From Erysipelotrichaceae bacterium NK3D112 (lineage in GTDB: Bacteria; Bacillota_I; Bacilli_A; Erysipelotrichales; Erysipelotrichaceae): DNA of 64,000 bases. The position numbers were made by a program, and so were the translations under genes. The stretch is from the NCBI GenBank assembly GCA_000701725.1, contig JNJQ01000001.1, forward strand, positions 62,001 to 126,000, written 5' to 3'. Shown piece after piece: positions 17,823 to 26,723 of this stretch (its first letter is position 1; each line of letters opens with the position of its first letter). The notes below the pieces were generated by a model. That model was given only the letters and a program-made list of their open reading frames with translations, was not told the origin of the DNA and did no database searches.

Positions 17823-19208
17823 ATGAATAAACAGGTTCATATCACCGAAGTAGTACTGCGTGATGCCAATCAGTCACAGATTGCCACACGTATGCCGAGA
17901 TCCGATTTCGAGGATATCCTCGAAACCATGGACAAAGCAGGCTACTACTCAATGGAAGTTTGGGGAGGCGCCACATTCGACTCCTGTCTGCGTTATCTGG
18001 ATGAGGATCCGTGGGACAGACTGCGCTTCATCCGTTCCAAGGTGAAGAACACCAAACTGCAGATGCTTTTAAGAGGCCAGAACATTCTCGGCTACAAGCA
18101 TTACTCTGATGACACTGTCCGCGCATTCGTACGCAAGTCCGTTGAAAACGGAATTGATATTATAAGAATCTTCGACGCGCTCAATGACCCGATGAACATG
18201 GCAACCGCCATTGACGAGTGCCTCAAGGCAGGCGGACATGCACAGGGAACCATCTGCTACACCATCAGCCCGATCCACACATTCGAAAGCTATGTGAATC
18301 TCGGCAAGAAACTGGAATCCATGGGATGCAATTCCATCTGCATCAAGGACATGGCCGGCATCATGAGCCCGCAGGTCTGCTATGATCTGGTCTCCGCTCT
18401 GGTCAAGGAAGTGAAGATTCCGGTTTATGTGCACTCCCACAGCACAACAGGTCTCGGCCCGCTGACTCTGATGAAGGCGGTTGAGGCAGGCGCAGCCGGT
18501 ATCGATACTGCAATCTCGATCTTCTCCGGCGGCACCAGCCACCCGGCAACCGAGTCCATGGTTTATGCGCTGAATGAAATGGGTTATGACTGCGGCGTCA
18601 ACCTCAAGGTATGCCAGGCCATCAACAACCACTTCAAGCCGGTACAGGCCCGCTTCCTCAAGGAGGGCGGACTCAACCCGAGCGTACTCACCACAAAGAT
18701 CGATGCCCTGAACTATCAGATTCCGGGCGGCATGCTGTCAAACCTGATCGCTCAGCTCACAAGCGTCAACAAGCTCGACAAGCTGGATGAGGTTCTTGCG
18801 GAGACACCGCGTGTGCGTAAGGATCTCGGCTATCCGCCTCTGGTCACACCGATGAGCCAGATGGTCGGCGTCCAGGCTGTCACAAACGTGCTGACAGGCG
18901 GCCGTTACAAGAACATCTCCAAGGAAGTCAAGAGCTACCTCAGAGGTGAATACGGAAAAGCTCCGGGTGAAGTGAACCAGGATCTTGTCAAGCTCGCCCT
19001 CGGCGATGAAAAGCCGATCGAAGGCCGCTATGACGATACCATCGAGCCGGAAATCCCTGCCGCAAAAGCATACCTGGGATCCCTGGCCGAAAGCGAGGAA
19101 GACGTACTGAGCTATGTTGCCTTCCCCCAGCAGGCGGAAGCCTATCTGAAGGAACGTCAGGAGAAGAAAGCGCTCAAGGTAAGCTATTCCATCCAGGAGG
19201 CGGAGTGA
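17823..19208 (+). CDS. oadA: Oxaloacetate decarboxylase alpha subunit, carboxyltransferase domain only
   Basis: A 461-residue carboxyltransferase that moves CO2 from oxaloacetate to biotin. It has the TIM-barrel motifs EVVLRDANQSQ (near residue 8), the metal and lysine block CIKDMAG (near 170) and the metal His pair VHSHSTTG (near 202), followed by the conserved carboxylase domain. Most OadA proteins are near 590 residues and end in a biotinyl domain; this one stops before it, and the biotin carrier is a separate gene in the same operon. AAGGAAGGTAGG precedes the ATG. Next gene starts one base after the stop. Pyruvate or methylmalonyl-CoA carboxyltransferases are related, but the oadG and oadB neighbours support a decarboxylase pump. 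Confidence 0.92.
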   Translation: MNKQVHITEVVLRDANQSQIATRMPRSDFEDILETMDKAGYYSMEVWGGATFDSCLRYLDEDPWDRLRFIRSKVKNTKLQMLLRGQNILGYKHYSDDTVRAFVRKSVENGIDIIRIFDALNDPMNMATAIDECLKAGGHAQGTICYTISPIHTFESYVNLGKKLESMGCNSICIKDMAGIMSPQVCYDLVSALVKEVKIPVYVHSHSTTGLGPLTLMKAVEAGAAGIDTAISIFSGGTSHPATESMVYALNEMGYDCGVNLKVCQAINNHFKPVQARFLKEGGLNPSVLTTKIDALNYQIPGGMLSNLIAQLTSVNKLDKLDEVLAETPRVRKDLGYPPLVTPMSQMVGVQAVTNVLTGGRYKNISKEVKSYLRGEYGKAPGEVNQDLVKLALGDEKPIEGRYDDTIEPEIPAAKAYLGSLAESEEDVLSYVAFPQQAEAYLKERQEKKALKVSYSIQEAE

Positions 19209-19209
19209 T

Positions 19210-19548
19210 ATGGACATTATCCAGGCACTCATGATCGCTGTGTCGGGATTCCTCGTCGTCTTTATCATGCTGATACTTCTCTGGGGCATCATTGCCCTGA
19301 TCTCCAAAGCTGTCACAGCAGCGGAGAAGACTGTGGAAGTCAAGGCGGAACCGGTTGTCTCAAGTGAGCAGATCGCAGTGAGCGAACCGGAAGAGCAGCC
19401 CGTCAAGGCGCATGAAATCTACGGCGGCGAGATCGCCCTGTATGACGTTGATGAAAAAACAGCGGCATGCATCATGGCAATTGTCAGCGATTCATCAGGA
19501 ATTCCGCTTGATCATCTGATTTTCAGATCGATCAGAGCGTTGGACTAA
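19210..19548 (+). CDS. oadG: Oxaloacetate decarboxylase gamma subunit
   Basis: A 112-residue protein with one N-terminal membrane helix (about 6-30) and a charged soluble tail. This layout and its place between oadA and the biotin carrier fit OadG, which holds the alpha subunit to the membrane pump. The C-terminal segment DEKTAACIMAIVSD is a conserved feature of the family. Translation start follows the oadA stop with one base between; AGGAGG within the oadA end serves as ribosome site. Confidence 0.85.
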   Translation: MDIIQALMIAVSGFLVVFIMLILLWGIIALISKAVTAAEKTVEVKAEPVVSSEQIAVSEPEEQPVKAHEIYGGEIALYDVDEKTAACIMAIVSDSSGIPLDHLIFRSIRALD

Positions 19549-19562
19549 GGGGGATATAACAG

Positions 19563-19958
19563 ATGAAATACATTGTTACTTTAAATGGAAAGAAATACGA
19601 AGTCGAAGTGGAAAACGGCAACGCCACAGCTGTTTACGCAGGCAAGGCGGATGAAATGAAAGCCGCTCCCGCTGAAGCAGCCGCACCTACACCCGCTGCA
19701 GCCGCACCTGCACCCGCACCCGCTGCTGCTGTTCCTGCCGGCGCAGGCGACCCGGTGAAATCACCGATGCCCGGCACACTTCTTGATGTGCGTGTCACAA
19801 AGGGACAGGCTGTCAAGGAGGGTGAGGTTCTCTTCATCCTTGAAGCGATGAAAATGGAAAATGAAATCGTTGCGCCGAAAGCGGGAACGATTACTTCAGT
19901 CACAGTTGAGAAAGGTGCTTCCATTCAGACTGATCAGGTTCTGGCAACACTGCAGTGA
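19563..19958 (+). CDS. Biotin carboxyl carrier protein of the decarboxylase
   Basis: A 131-residue carrier. The N-terminal 25 residues ([17 protein letters not shown]) lead into an Ala/Pro-rich flexible linker at about 35-60 and a biotinyl domain in the last 70 residues. The biotin lysine is in EAMKMEN near residue 97. In the decarboxylase the carboxybiotin swings from the alpha subunit to the beta subunit. GGGGGAT lies before the ATG. Together with oadA it makes up what is a single polypeptide in many species. Confidence 0.93.
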   Translation: MKYIVTLNGKKYEVEVENGNATAVYAGKADEMKAAPAEAAAPTPAAAAPAPAPAAAVPAGAGDPVKSPMPGTLLDVRVTKGQAVKEGEVLFILEAMKMENEIVAPKAGTITSVTVEKGASIQTDQVLATLQ

Positions 19959-19969
19959 GGTGACTGAGA

Positions 19970-21091
19970 ATGTATATTATCGAAGTCCTTTTGAAGATTT
20001 TCCAGGAGTCCGGTTTTGAGGCGCTGCTGGAAGATCCCAGATACCTTGTTATGATTCTCGTCGCATGCCTTCTGCTTTACCTTGGCATTGCGAAGAAATA
20101 TGAACCGCTGCTGATGATTCCGATCGCTTTCGGCGTATTGCTGGCCAATCTGCCGCGCACCGGCATCACAGACGGTCTGATCCACTACCTTTCACTCGGC
20201 GTTGAGTACGGTATCTATCCATCACTGGTCTTCCTTGGCACCGGCGCAATGACCGATTTCGGACCGCTGATTGCCAGCCCCTCATCCCTGATCATGGGCG
20301 CGGGCGCGCAGTTCGGCATCTTCACCGCATTCCTGCTGGCGCTTGCGCTTGGCTTTGATCCCAAGGTCGCAGCTGCCATCGGTGTCATCGGCGGTGCGGA
20401 TGGCCCGACAGCTATTCTGACCGCTTCCAAGCTTGCCATGGAATATCTGCCTGCGATTGCCATCGCCGCTTATTCCTATATGGCTTTGATCCCGATGATC
20501 CAGCCGCCGCTGATGCGCATGATGACCACCGAAAAGGAACGCAAGGTTGTCATGAAGCAGACCCGCAAGGTCTCCAAGACCGAAAAGATCATCTTCCCGA
20601 TCGCCGTTACAATTTTTGTTGTCCTGCTGATTCCGGATACAGCACCGCTTGTCGGTATGCTGATGTTCGGCAACCTGCTTAAGGAAACAGGTCTGACTGA
20701 CAGACTTTCCGACACTGCCCAGAACGCTCTGACAAACATCGTCATCATCTTCCTGGGTATCTCCGTCGGCGCAAAGGCTGTTGCCACAACATTCATCACA
20801 GTACGCACCATTGAGATCATCGTTCTCGGTCTGATCGCGTTCAGCTTCTCCACCATCGGCGGACTTATGCTGGGCAAGATCATGTACAAACTGACCGGAG
20901 GAAAGGTGAACCCTCTGATCGGTTCCGCCGGTGTTTCCGCAGTACCGATGGCAGCGCGTGTCAGCCAGATCGAAGGCCAGAAGGCCAATCCGTCCAATTA
21001 TCTTCTCATGCATGCAATGGGACCCAATGTCGCCGGTGTTATCGGTTCGGCAGTGGCAGCCGGTTTCATGCTGAAGATTTTCGGCGCCTGA
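19970..21091 (+). CDS. oadB: Oxaloacetate decarboxylase beta subunit, sodium pump
   Basis: A 373-residue multi-pass membrane protein that decarboxylates carboxybiotin and exports Na+. It has about nine hydrophobic segments and the family signature IGGADGPTAI at 140-149, whose Asp (144) is the key residue for Na+ and proton handling. The last part PMAARVSQIEGQKANPSNYLLMHAMGPNVAGVIGSA is also highly conserved. Twelve bases separate it from the biotin carrier, with GAGGTGA as ribosome site. The pump turns decarboxylation energy into a sodium gradient. Confidence 0.96.
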   Translation: MYIIEVLLKIFQESGFEALLEDPRYLVMILVACLLLYLGIAKKYEPLLMIPIAFGVLLANLPRTGITDGLIHYLSLGVEYGIYPSLVFLGTGAMTDFGPLIASPSSLIMGAGAQFGIFTAFLLALALGFDPKVAAAIGVIGGADGPTAILTASKLAMEYLPAIAIAAYSYMALIPMIQPPLMRMMTTEKERKVVMKQTRKVSKTEKIIFPIAVTIFVVLLIPDTAPLVGMLMFGNLLKETGLTDRLSDTAQNALTNIVIIFLGISVGAKAVATTFITVRTIEIIVLGLIAFSFSTIGGLMLGKIMYKLTGGKVNPLIGSAGVSAVPMAARVSQIEGQKANPSNYLLMHAMGPNVAGVIGSAVAAGFMLKIFGA

Positions 21092-21101
21092 TCCGCTGCT
21101 G

Positions 21102-21131
21102 AAGTCACGGGCATGCCTGTGACTTTTCTTG
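21102..21131 (+). terminator. Rho-independent terminator of the oad operon
   Basis: Arms AAGTCAC / GTGACTT around an inner GGCATGCC, followed by TTTTCTT. Confidence 0.82.
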
Positions 21132-21233
21132 ATTCAGATGCGAAGAAATGACCGTATTTCACAAATGAAAACGGATACATTTTCGCCTGGGTGAAATTTG
21201 TTTGAAAAATCACAAAACATGCGTTCTCAACAC

Positions 21234-21262
21234 TTTTCATTTCAGTTAAAAAAGACTAAAAT
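21234..21262 (+). promoter_or_regulatory. pckA promoter
   Basis: -35 TTTTCA at 21234-21239, 17-base spacer, -10 TAAAAT at 21257-21262. It sits in the 200-base gap after the oad terminator, showing pckA has its own transcription start. Confidence 0.55.
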
Positions 21263-21270
21263 ACGCGTTG

Positions 21271-21288
21271 AAATGTTAAAAAACATTT
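21271..21288 (+). repeat. Inverted repeat in the pckA leader
   Basis: AAATGTT / AACATTT with an AAAA loop, five bases upstream of the ribosome site. AT-rich, so weak as RNA; could also be a protein site. Confidence 0.45.
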
Positions 21289-21305
21289 AAGGAATGGAGG
21301 ATTAT

Positions 21306-22913
21306 ATGTCTATCGATTTAACAAAATACGGAATTACCGGAACAACTGAGATTGTTTACAATCCGTCCTATGAACTCCTTTTCGAAGAGGAGATGAAGCC
21401 TGAACTGACCGGCTACGAAAAGGGTCAGCTCACAGAGCTTGATGCCGTCAATGTCATGACAGGTATCTACACAGGACGTTCCCCTAAGGACAAGTACATC
21501 GTCATGGATGAGAATTCCAAGGACACTGTCTGGTGGAACACTCCGGAATATCCCAATGACAACCACCCGCTCTCCGAAGAGAACTGGGCTAAGCTCAAGG
21601 GACTGGCACAGAAGGAACTTTCCAACAAGAGACTGTTCGTTGTTGATGCTTACTGCGGCGCCAACAAGGACACACGCATGGCTGTGCGCTTCATGATGGA
21701 AGTCGCATGGCAGGCACACTTTGTCAGAAACATGTTCATCAAGCCGACCGAGGAAGAACTCAAGACATTCGAACCGGACTTCGTTGTCTACACAGCTTCC
21801 CTGGCCAAGGTTGATGATTACAAGGAAATGGGTCTCAACTCCGAGACAGCCGTTGCCTTCAACATCACAAGCCGTGAGCAGGTTATCCTGAACACATGGT
21901 ATGGCGGCGAAATGAAGAAGGGTATGTTCTCCATGATGAACTACTATCTGCCGCTTAAGGGCATCGCTTCCATGCACTGCTCCGCAAACACCGATATGGA
22001 AGGCAAGAACACAGCCATCTTCTTCGGTCTTTCCGGAACAGGTAAGACAACTCTGTCCACAGACCCGAAGCGTCTTCTGATCGGTGACGATGAGCACGGA
22101 TGGGATGACGAGGGCGTCTTCAACTTCGAAGGCGGCTGCTATGCCAAGGTTATCAACCTCGACAAGGATTCCGAACCGGATATCTACAACGCAATCAGAA
22201 GAGACGCGCTGCTGGAAAACGTTACTGTTGACGCGGAAGGCAAGATCGATTTCGCTGACAAGAGCGTAACCGAGAACACACGTGTTTCCTATCCGATCGA
22301 CCATATCGAAAAGATCGTACGTCCTGTTTCCGCAGGTCCTGCAGCTGAGAATGTCATCTTCCTCTCCGCTGACGCATTCGGCGTTCTGCCGCCTGTTTCC
22401 ATCCTGACACCGGAACAGACACAGTACTACTTCCTCTCCGGCTTCACAGCCAAGCTCGCCGGTACAGAAAGAGGCATCACAGAGCCGACACCGACATTCA
22501 GCGCATGCTTCGGACAGGCATTCCTCGAACTCCATCCGACAAAGTACGGCGAAGAGCTCGTCAAGAAGATGCAGAAGAGCGGCGCTAAGGCGTATCTGGT
22601 CAACACAGGCTGGAACGGCACAGGCAAGCGTATCTCCATCAAGGACACAAGAGGCATCATCGACGCAATCCTGAATGGCGATGTTCTCAAGGCTCCGACA
22701 AAGAAGATCCCTTACTTCGATTTCGAAGTACCGACTGAACTGCCGGGTGTTGATTCCGGTATCCTCGATCCGCGCGACACATACGCAAATGCGGAAGAGT
22801 GGAATGCAAAGGCTGAAGATCTCGCTTCCAGATTCATCAAGAACTTCAAGAAGTATGAGACAAACGCAGCCGGCAAGGCACTCGTCGCAGCCGGACCGAA
22901 GCTCGACAAATAA
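21306..22913 (+). CDS. pckA: Phosphoenolpyruvate carboxykinase (ATP)
   Basis: A 535-residue cytosolic enzyme that interconverts oxaloacetate plus ATP with PEP plus CO2 plus ADP. It has the ATP-type kinase loop [11 protein letters not shown] near residue 240, the metal Asp in IGDDEHGW near residue 262, and the substrate block MHCSANTD near residue 223. I chose ATG 21306, seven bases after GGAGG; the in-frame ATG at 21294 overlaps that ribosome site. In fermenting anaerobes it often runs toward oxaloacetate, saving ATP, and its place beside the oad operon puts both oxaloacetate-consuming steps together. Codon choice is strongly biased, as expected for a highly expressed gene. Confidence 0.97.
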   Translation: MSIDLTKYGITGTTEIVYNPSYELLFEEEMKPELTGYEKGQLTELDAVNVMTGIYTGRSPKDKYIVMDENSKDTVWWNTPEYPNDNHPLSEENWAKLKGLAQKELSNKRLFVVDAYCGANKDTRMAVRFMMEVAWQAHFVRNMFIKPTEEELKTFEPDFVVYTASLAKVDDYKEMGLNSETAVAFNITSREQVILNTWYGGEMKKGMFSMMNYYLPLKGIASMHCSANTDMEGKNTAIFFGLSGTGKTTLSTDPKRLLIGDDEHGWDDEGVFNFEGGCYAKVINLDKDSEPDIYNAIRRDALLENVTVDAEGKIDFADKSVTENTRVSYPIDHIEKIVRPVSAGPAAENVIFLSADAFGVLPPVSILTPEQTQYYFLSGFTAKLAGTERGITEPTPTFSACFGQAFLELHPTKYGEELVKKMQKSGAKAYLVNTGWNGTGKRISIKDTRGIIDAILNGDVLKAPTKKIPYFDFEVPTELPGVDSGILDPRDTYANAEEWNAKAEDLASRFIKNFKKYETNAAGKALVAAGPKLDK

Positions 22914-22930
22914 TCGTTCATTCCGTATAC

Positions 22931-22965
22931 AACCGGTGTGCAGATGATGCGCACCGGTTTTTTTC
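22931..22965 (+). terminator. Rho-independent terminator of pckA
   Basis: Arms AACCGGTGTGC / GCGCACCGGTT with one G-T wobble, then seven T. Confidence 0.88.
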
Positions 22966-22980
22966 GTCCCTGAATCCGGA

Positions 22981-22986
22981 TATAAT
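22981..22986 (+). promoter_or_regulatory. -10 box of the amidohydrolase unit
   Basis: Consensus TATAAT, 25 bases before the ATG and 16 bases after the pckA terminator. No strong -35 box. Confidence 0.5.
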
Positions 22987-23011
22987 ATTGGTTGTCTTAC
23001 GGAGAAAACTT

Positions 23012-24574
23012 ATGAAAGCATATATCAACTGCAGAATATACAAAAGCGAAGATACCGCATTTCTGATTGACGGTAATGAGATTATCGCCACCGGCAGCGA
23101 TGAGACAATCAGAAGAATGATCGCATCCAATGTGGAAGTGATCGATCTCAATCAGATGCTTGTTATGCCCGGCTTTGCGGATACCCATATGCATCTGATC
23201 TCATTGGGAAGACATCTTTGTTCCTTAAGGCTGGATGGCACAAAGTCATCCGGTCAGCTCAAAGACAGACTTTCCCGAAGAGCCATCCAGAGTGAAAAGG
23301 GAGAATGGATCCTTGGCAGAGGCTACAATGAGGAGCTCTTTGCGGACGGCATCAGGCCTACAAAGCAATTGCTCGATGAAGTGTGTCCCGATCATCCGGT
23401 CATGATCATCCGCACATGCGGACACATTGCCGTGATTAATTCAAAGGCCATGGATGAAGCCGGCATCACAGAAGAAACCGAAGTGAACGGCGGCGCGATC
23501 CATCTGGACAGCGGCCTTTTGGAAGAAAACGCCATCACCTATGTGCGCGAAAAGATGCCCAAACCCGATGAAAAGACGGTGAGCAGATATATTGAGGAAG
23601 GCATGAAATACTGCAATGCCCACGGCATCACGCTGATCGGATCGGATGATTTCAGAACCCTGAGCGAGGATTACCGCGACACCCTGAATCTGTTTGAGAA
23701 GCTTTCCTATCAGGAAAAGCTCACGGTCCGTGTCAATGAGCAGTGCCAGTTTGCCTCCCCGAAGGAATTCGCAAGCTTCCTGGACGACGGATATACATTC
23801 GATGTCGGCAATGATTTCTTCCGCATCGGTCCGCTCAAACTGATCACCGACGGTTCACTCGGCGGCAGAAGCGCTGCCATGCTCGAAGATTACAAAGATG
23901 ATCCCGGAAACAAGGGAATGATGGTCATGGATGAAGAGGAAATCGAAACCTTCGTCCGTCTGGCAAACCGTTTCAACATGCCGGCCATTGCCCATGCGAT
24001 CGGAGACGCCGCGGTGGAGACCATGCTTGATATCTTTGAAGATACCGTATATGAAGGCAACCCGCTGCACAGCGGACTGGTCCACTGCCAGATCATGTCC
24101 AGAGAACAGATGGAACGGATTATCCGCATGAAGCTGTCCTGCTATATCCAGCCCCAGTTCATCGATGCCGATGCGGCGATCGTTGAAAAGCGTGCAGGCA
24201 AACAGCTGGCGCAAACATCCTATCCGTTCAGAACACTCTTTGAAAACACCCTGACCAGCGGCGGCAGCGACGCGCCGGTGGAGCTTCCCGATCCGCTTGC
24301 GGCGATCCGTTTCGCCTGCACAAGAACATCCATTCATACATCCGACACGATGAATCAGGATGAATGCATGAATGTGGAAGAGGCGATTGAACTGATGTGC
24401 GACAAGGGTTATGAACAGTTCTTCATGAATGACCGTTATGGAAAGATCGCCAAGGGATATATGGCAGATTTCACGGTCCTTGACAAAGACATCCGCACCA
24501 TGAAACCCGAAGAGATCACCGATACAAAGGTCATGATGACAGTCATGGACGGCAGGACGGTATACGAAAGATGA
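23012..24574 (+). CDS. Amidohydrolase, YtcJ-like
   Basis: A 520-residue metal-dependent amidohydrolase of the amidohydrolase-3 group. The metal-binding HxH is in MPGFADTHMHLIS near residue 58, further ligands follow in the central barrel (ITDGSLGGRS, PAIAHAIGD, GLVHCQ), and the catalytic Asp is in TSGGSDAPVE near residue 425. The start at 23012 has ACGGAG eight bases upstream; an in-frame TTG at 22988 overlaps the promoter and is rejected. These proteins hydrolyse C-N bonds in cyclic amides or N-substituted compounds; the substrate is unknown. The GNAT gene that follows overlaps by four bases. Confidence 0.9.
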   Translation: MKAYINCRIYKSEDTAFLIDGNEIIATGSDETIRRMIASNVEVIDLNQMLVMPGFADTHMHLISLGRHLCSLRLDGTKSSGQLKDRLSRRAIQSEKGEWILGRGYNEELFADGIRPTKQLLDEVCPDHPVMIIRTCGHIAVINSKAMDEAGITEETEVNGGAIHLDSGLLEENAITYVREKMPKPDEKTVSRYIEEGMKYCNAHGITLIGSDDFRTLSEDYRDTLNLFEKLSYQEKLTVRVNEQCQFASPKEFASFLDDGYTFDVGNDFFRIGPLKLITDGSLGGRSAAMLEDYKDDPGNKGMMVMDEEEIETFVRLANRFNMPAIAHAIGDAAVETMLDIFEDTVYEGNPLHSGLVHCQIMSREQMERIIRMKLSCYIQPQFIDADAAIVEKRAGKQLAQTSYPFRTLFENTLTSGGSDAPVELPDPLAAIRFACTRTSIHTSDTMNQDECMNVEEAIELMCDKGYEQFFMNDRYGKIAKGYMADFTVLDKDIRTMKPEEITDTKVMMTVMDGRTVYER

Positions 24575-25098
24575 TCCGCTCACTGAAAGAAGAAGATATC
24601 AGCCTGATTCTTTCCTGGTACAACTGGTATATCCGCAATTCCGAAGCCACCTTTGAAACCGAAGAGCTCTCCTATGATGAATTCGCACAGCGGGTTCATA
24701 TGATCACAAAGACCTATCCCTGGCTGATTCTCGAGGAAGAAGGAAGGCCTGTCGGCTATGCCTATCTTGCCTCATTCATTCCAAGAGCCGCCTATGAGTG
24801 GACATGCGATCTTGCCATCTATCTGGATCCCAAAGAAAGGGGAAAAGGCTACGGTCATCAATTGATGCAAGCGGCCATTGAAACCGCTGAGAAGGCAGGC
24901 TATGTGAATATGGTCTCCATTATCACCAAAGGCAACACCGCTTCGGAGAAGCTCCATGAAGCCCATGGCTTTGAAAAGATGGGCGAATTCGATGAGTCCG
25001 GATACAAGTTCGGCAAATGGCTTGGCGTGACCTATTACATCAGAAGGCTCAATGCCCCGGCAAAGAATCCTCAAAAACCGCGCAACATTACAATCTGA
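24571..25098 (+). CDS. GNAT acetyltransferase, phosphinothricin-type
   Basis: A 175-residue N-acetyltransferase. The start IRSLKEEDISLILSWYNWYI and the acetyl-CoA motif LDPKERGKGYGHQLMQAA near residue 88, followed by the NTASEKLHEAHGFEKMGEF block, match the phosphinothricin/methionine sulfoximine acetyltransferase group. Natural substrates are probably amino-acid-like amines. It overlaps the amidohydrolase by ATGA, so it may modify or detoxify the product of that enzyme; this is inference. Confidence 0.88.
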   Translation: MIRSLKEEDISLILSWYNWYIRNSEATFETEELSYDEFAQRVHMITKTYPWLILEEEGRPVGYAYLASFIPRAAYEWTCDLAIYLDPKERGKGYGHQLMQAAIETAEKAGYVNMVSIITKGNTASEKLHEAHGFEKMGEFDESGYKFGKWLGVTYYIRRLNAPAKNPQKPRNITI

Positions 25099-25110
25099 AG
25101 GGAGAACGCA

Positions 25111-25416
25111 ATGAAGTATTACGGAAGTCATAACTGTCCCGACTGCGTGAATTTCAAAGGATATTTGGATGCGAATCAGATTCCTTATGAATTCATTGAC
25201 ATTAACGCATCCATGGCCAATCTCAAGGCATTCTTAAGACTGCGCGATCAGAATGAACTGTTCGATGAGGTCCGCCAGAACGGTTCCGTAGGCATTCCCT
25301 GCATCATTGATGAAGATCGGATCACCCTGGACTATGAGGCATGGCTCAAAGAAAAGGGAATTGAAATCACATCTGAAACCAAAACAGTCTGCCGTCTTGA
25401 CGGCAAAGGCTGCTGA
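25111..25416 (+). CDS. Glutaredoxin-related protein
   Basis: A 101-residue thioredoxin-fold protein with the active-site motif CPDC near residue 9 and the cis-Pro segment VGIPCIID near residue 66. The middle is a helix rich in charged residues, and a second Cys-rich end (VCRLDGKGC) is present. It should act as a small cytosolic dithiol reductant or disulfide carrier. GAGAACGC precedes the ATG; 12 bases separate it from the GNAT gene. The terminator follows directly. Confidence 0.82.
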   Translation: MKYYGSHNCPDCVNFKGYLDANQIPYEFIDINASMANLKAFLRLRDQNELFDEVRQNGSVGIPCIIDEDRITLDYEAWLKEKGIEITSETKTVCRLDGKGC

Positions 25417-25442
25417 ACCGGGAAATATTCCGGTTTTTTTTC
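25416..25442 (+). terminator. Rho-independent terminator
   Basis: Arms AACCGG / CCGGTT, eight-base loop, then a long T run. Its first base is the last base of the glutaredoxin stop codon. Confidence 0.88.
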
Positions 25443-25451
25443 TTTACAACG

Positions 25452-25460
25452 TGATAACAT
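25452..25460 (+). promoter_or_regulatory. Extended -10 promoter of hflX
   Basis: TGATAACAT, the same nine bases as at 3251. The hflX ATG follows after eight bases with no Shine-Dalgarno sequence, so the mRNA may be leaderless. Confidence 0.55.
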
Positions 25461-25468
25461 AATGCAGT

Positions 25469-26707
25469 ATGAAAAAAGCAGTCCTAGCAGCCATCAGAAT
25501 TGATCAGAGTGAAAGTGAATTCAATGCGGCGCTTGATGAGACCGAATCTCTTTGCGAAGCATGTGAGATCACCGTGATTGCCCGTTTTACACAGACCTCA
25601 CGCTCAATTGATCCCAACACCGGCTTCCGAAGCGGCAAGCTCAAAGAGCTCCATGCCTATTGTGCGGAATGCGATCCGGATCTGATCATCTTTCACAATC
25701 CGATCAGTATTCAGATCAGCGAACGCGTTTCCTCGTTTACCGGCGTCAATGTGATTGACCGCACCGCATTGATTCTTGATATTTTTGCCAAGCGTGCACG
25801 TTCCACCCAGGCCAAATTACAGGTGGAAATGGCCAGGCTTCAATATGATCTTCCCAGAGTGCTCAATTCGACAGCCGATGAATCCGGCCATGAGCGGGGC
25901 GGCAGCGCTTATAACCGCGGTGCCGGTGAAATGCGCTCCAGGCTGGTGCAGAGAAGATACAGCGAGCGGATCGCCTCACTCAAAAAGGATCTGGAAAAGA
26001 TCCGCAGACAGAAATATCAGGACGAGAGAAGACGAACCCGCACGATGATGCGAAGGGTAGCCTTAGTCGGATATACCAATGCCGGCAAGAGCTCGCTCAT
26101 GAATGCGATGATCAAAACAGGCAGCGGACAGGGAAGCGATGTGTATGAGGAGGACATGCTGTTTGCGACGCTTGATACCAGCGTGCGCATGATTCCCTTC
26201 AAAGGAAGAAAGTTTCTTCTTTATGACACGGTCGGCTTTGTCTCTGATCTGCCCCATACCCTGATCGATGCTTTCCAGGCCACTCTGGATGCGGCAAGGG
26301 ATGCGGACCTGCTGATCCATGTGATTGATGCGTCTGATCCCCAGTATGACCGCAAAACGGATATCACCGAAGATACGCTCAGACAGATCGGCGCAGCTGA
26401 TATTGATGTGATGAGAGTATATACAAAGAGCGATCTTTTAAAGGGTGATATTGTGATGGAGCAGGGCATTCTGATTTCCGCGAAGACCGGTGAGGGCATG
26501 GAGGAATTCATGGATGCCATGATCAGCCGCCTTTATCCGGCGGAAGAAACCGTACGGGTATTGATTCCCTATGATAAAATGGCGATGGCCGATTCCTACC
26601 GGAGTGTTCTTCTGATCAAAGTGATCGAACATACCGATGAGGGAATGATCTGCGAACTGAGCGGACCGCAGCGATATACAGCAGCTTTCAAAGCAATGCG
26701 CATATAG
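25469..26707 (+). CDS. hflX: GTPase HflX
   Basis: A 412-residue ribosome-associated GTPase that splits or rescues stalled ribosomes. Residues about 1-190 form the HflX N-terminal domain with the helical arm, including SGHERGGSAYNRGAGE near 139-154. The GTPase domain has the P-loop GYTNAGKSS at 201-209, the switch DTVGFVSDLPH near 253 and the base-recognition TKSDL near 313. No ribosome-binding site is seen before the ATG; it lies just after an extended -10. The aminopeptidase gene begins 16 bases later, with its own ribosome site. Confidence 0.95.
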   Translation: MKKAVLAAIRIDQSESEFNAALDETESLCEACEITVIARFTQTSRSIDPNTGFRSGKLKELHAYCAECDPDLIIFHNPISIQISERVSSFTGVNVIDRTALILDIFAKRARSTQAKLQVEMARLQYDLPRVLNSTADESGHERGGSAYNRGAGEMRSRLVQRRYSERIASLKKDLEKIRRQKYQDERRRTRTMMRRVALVGYTNAGKSSLMNAMIKTGSGQGSDVYEEDMLFATLDTSVRMIPFKGRKFLLYDTVGFVSDLPHTLIDAFQATLDAARDADLLIHVIDASDPQYDRKTDITEDTLRQIGAADIDVMRVYTKSDLLKGDIVMEQGILISAKTGEGMEEFMDAMISRLYPAEETVRVLIPYDKMAMADSYRSVLLIKVIEHTDEGMICELSGPQRYTAAFKAMRI

Positions 26708-26723
26708 AAAGAGGATATATATT

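Noticed and set aside
21318-22535. Long minus-strand reading frame opposite pckA (405 residues)
   Set aside because: Cys- and His-rich low-information translation with no ribosome site; pckA is complete and strongly biased in codon use.
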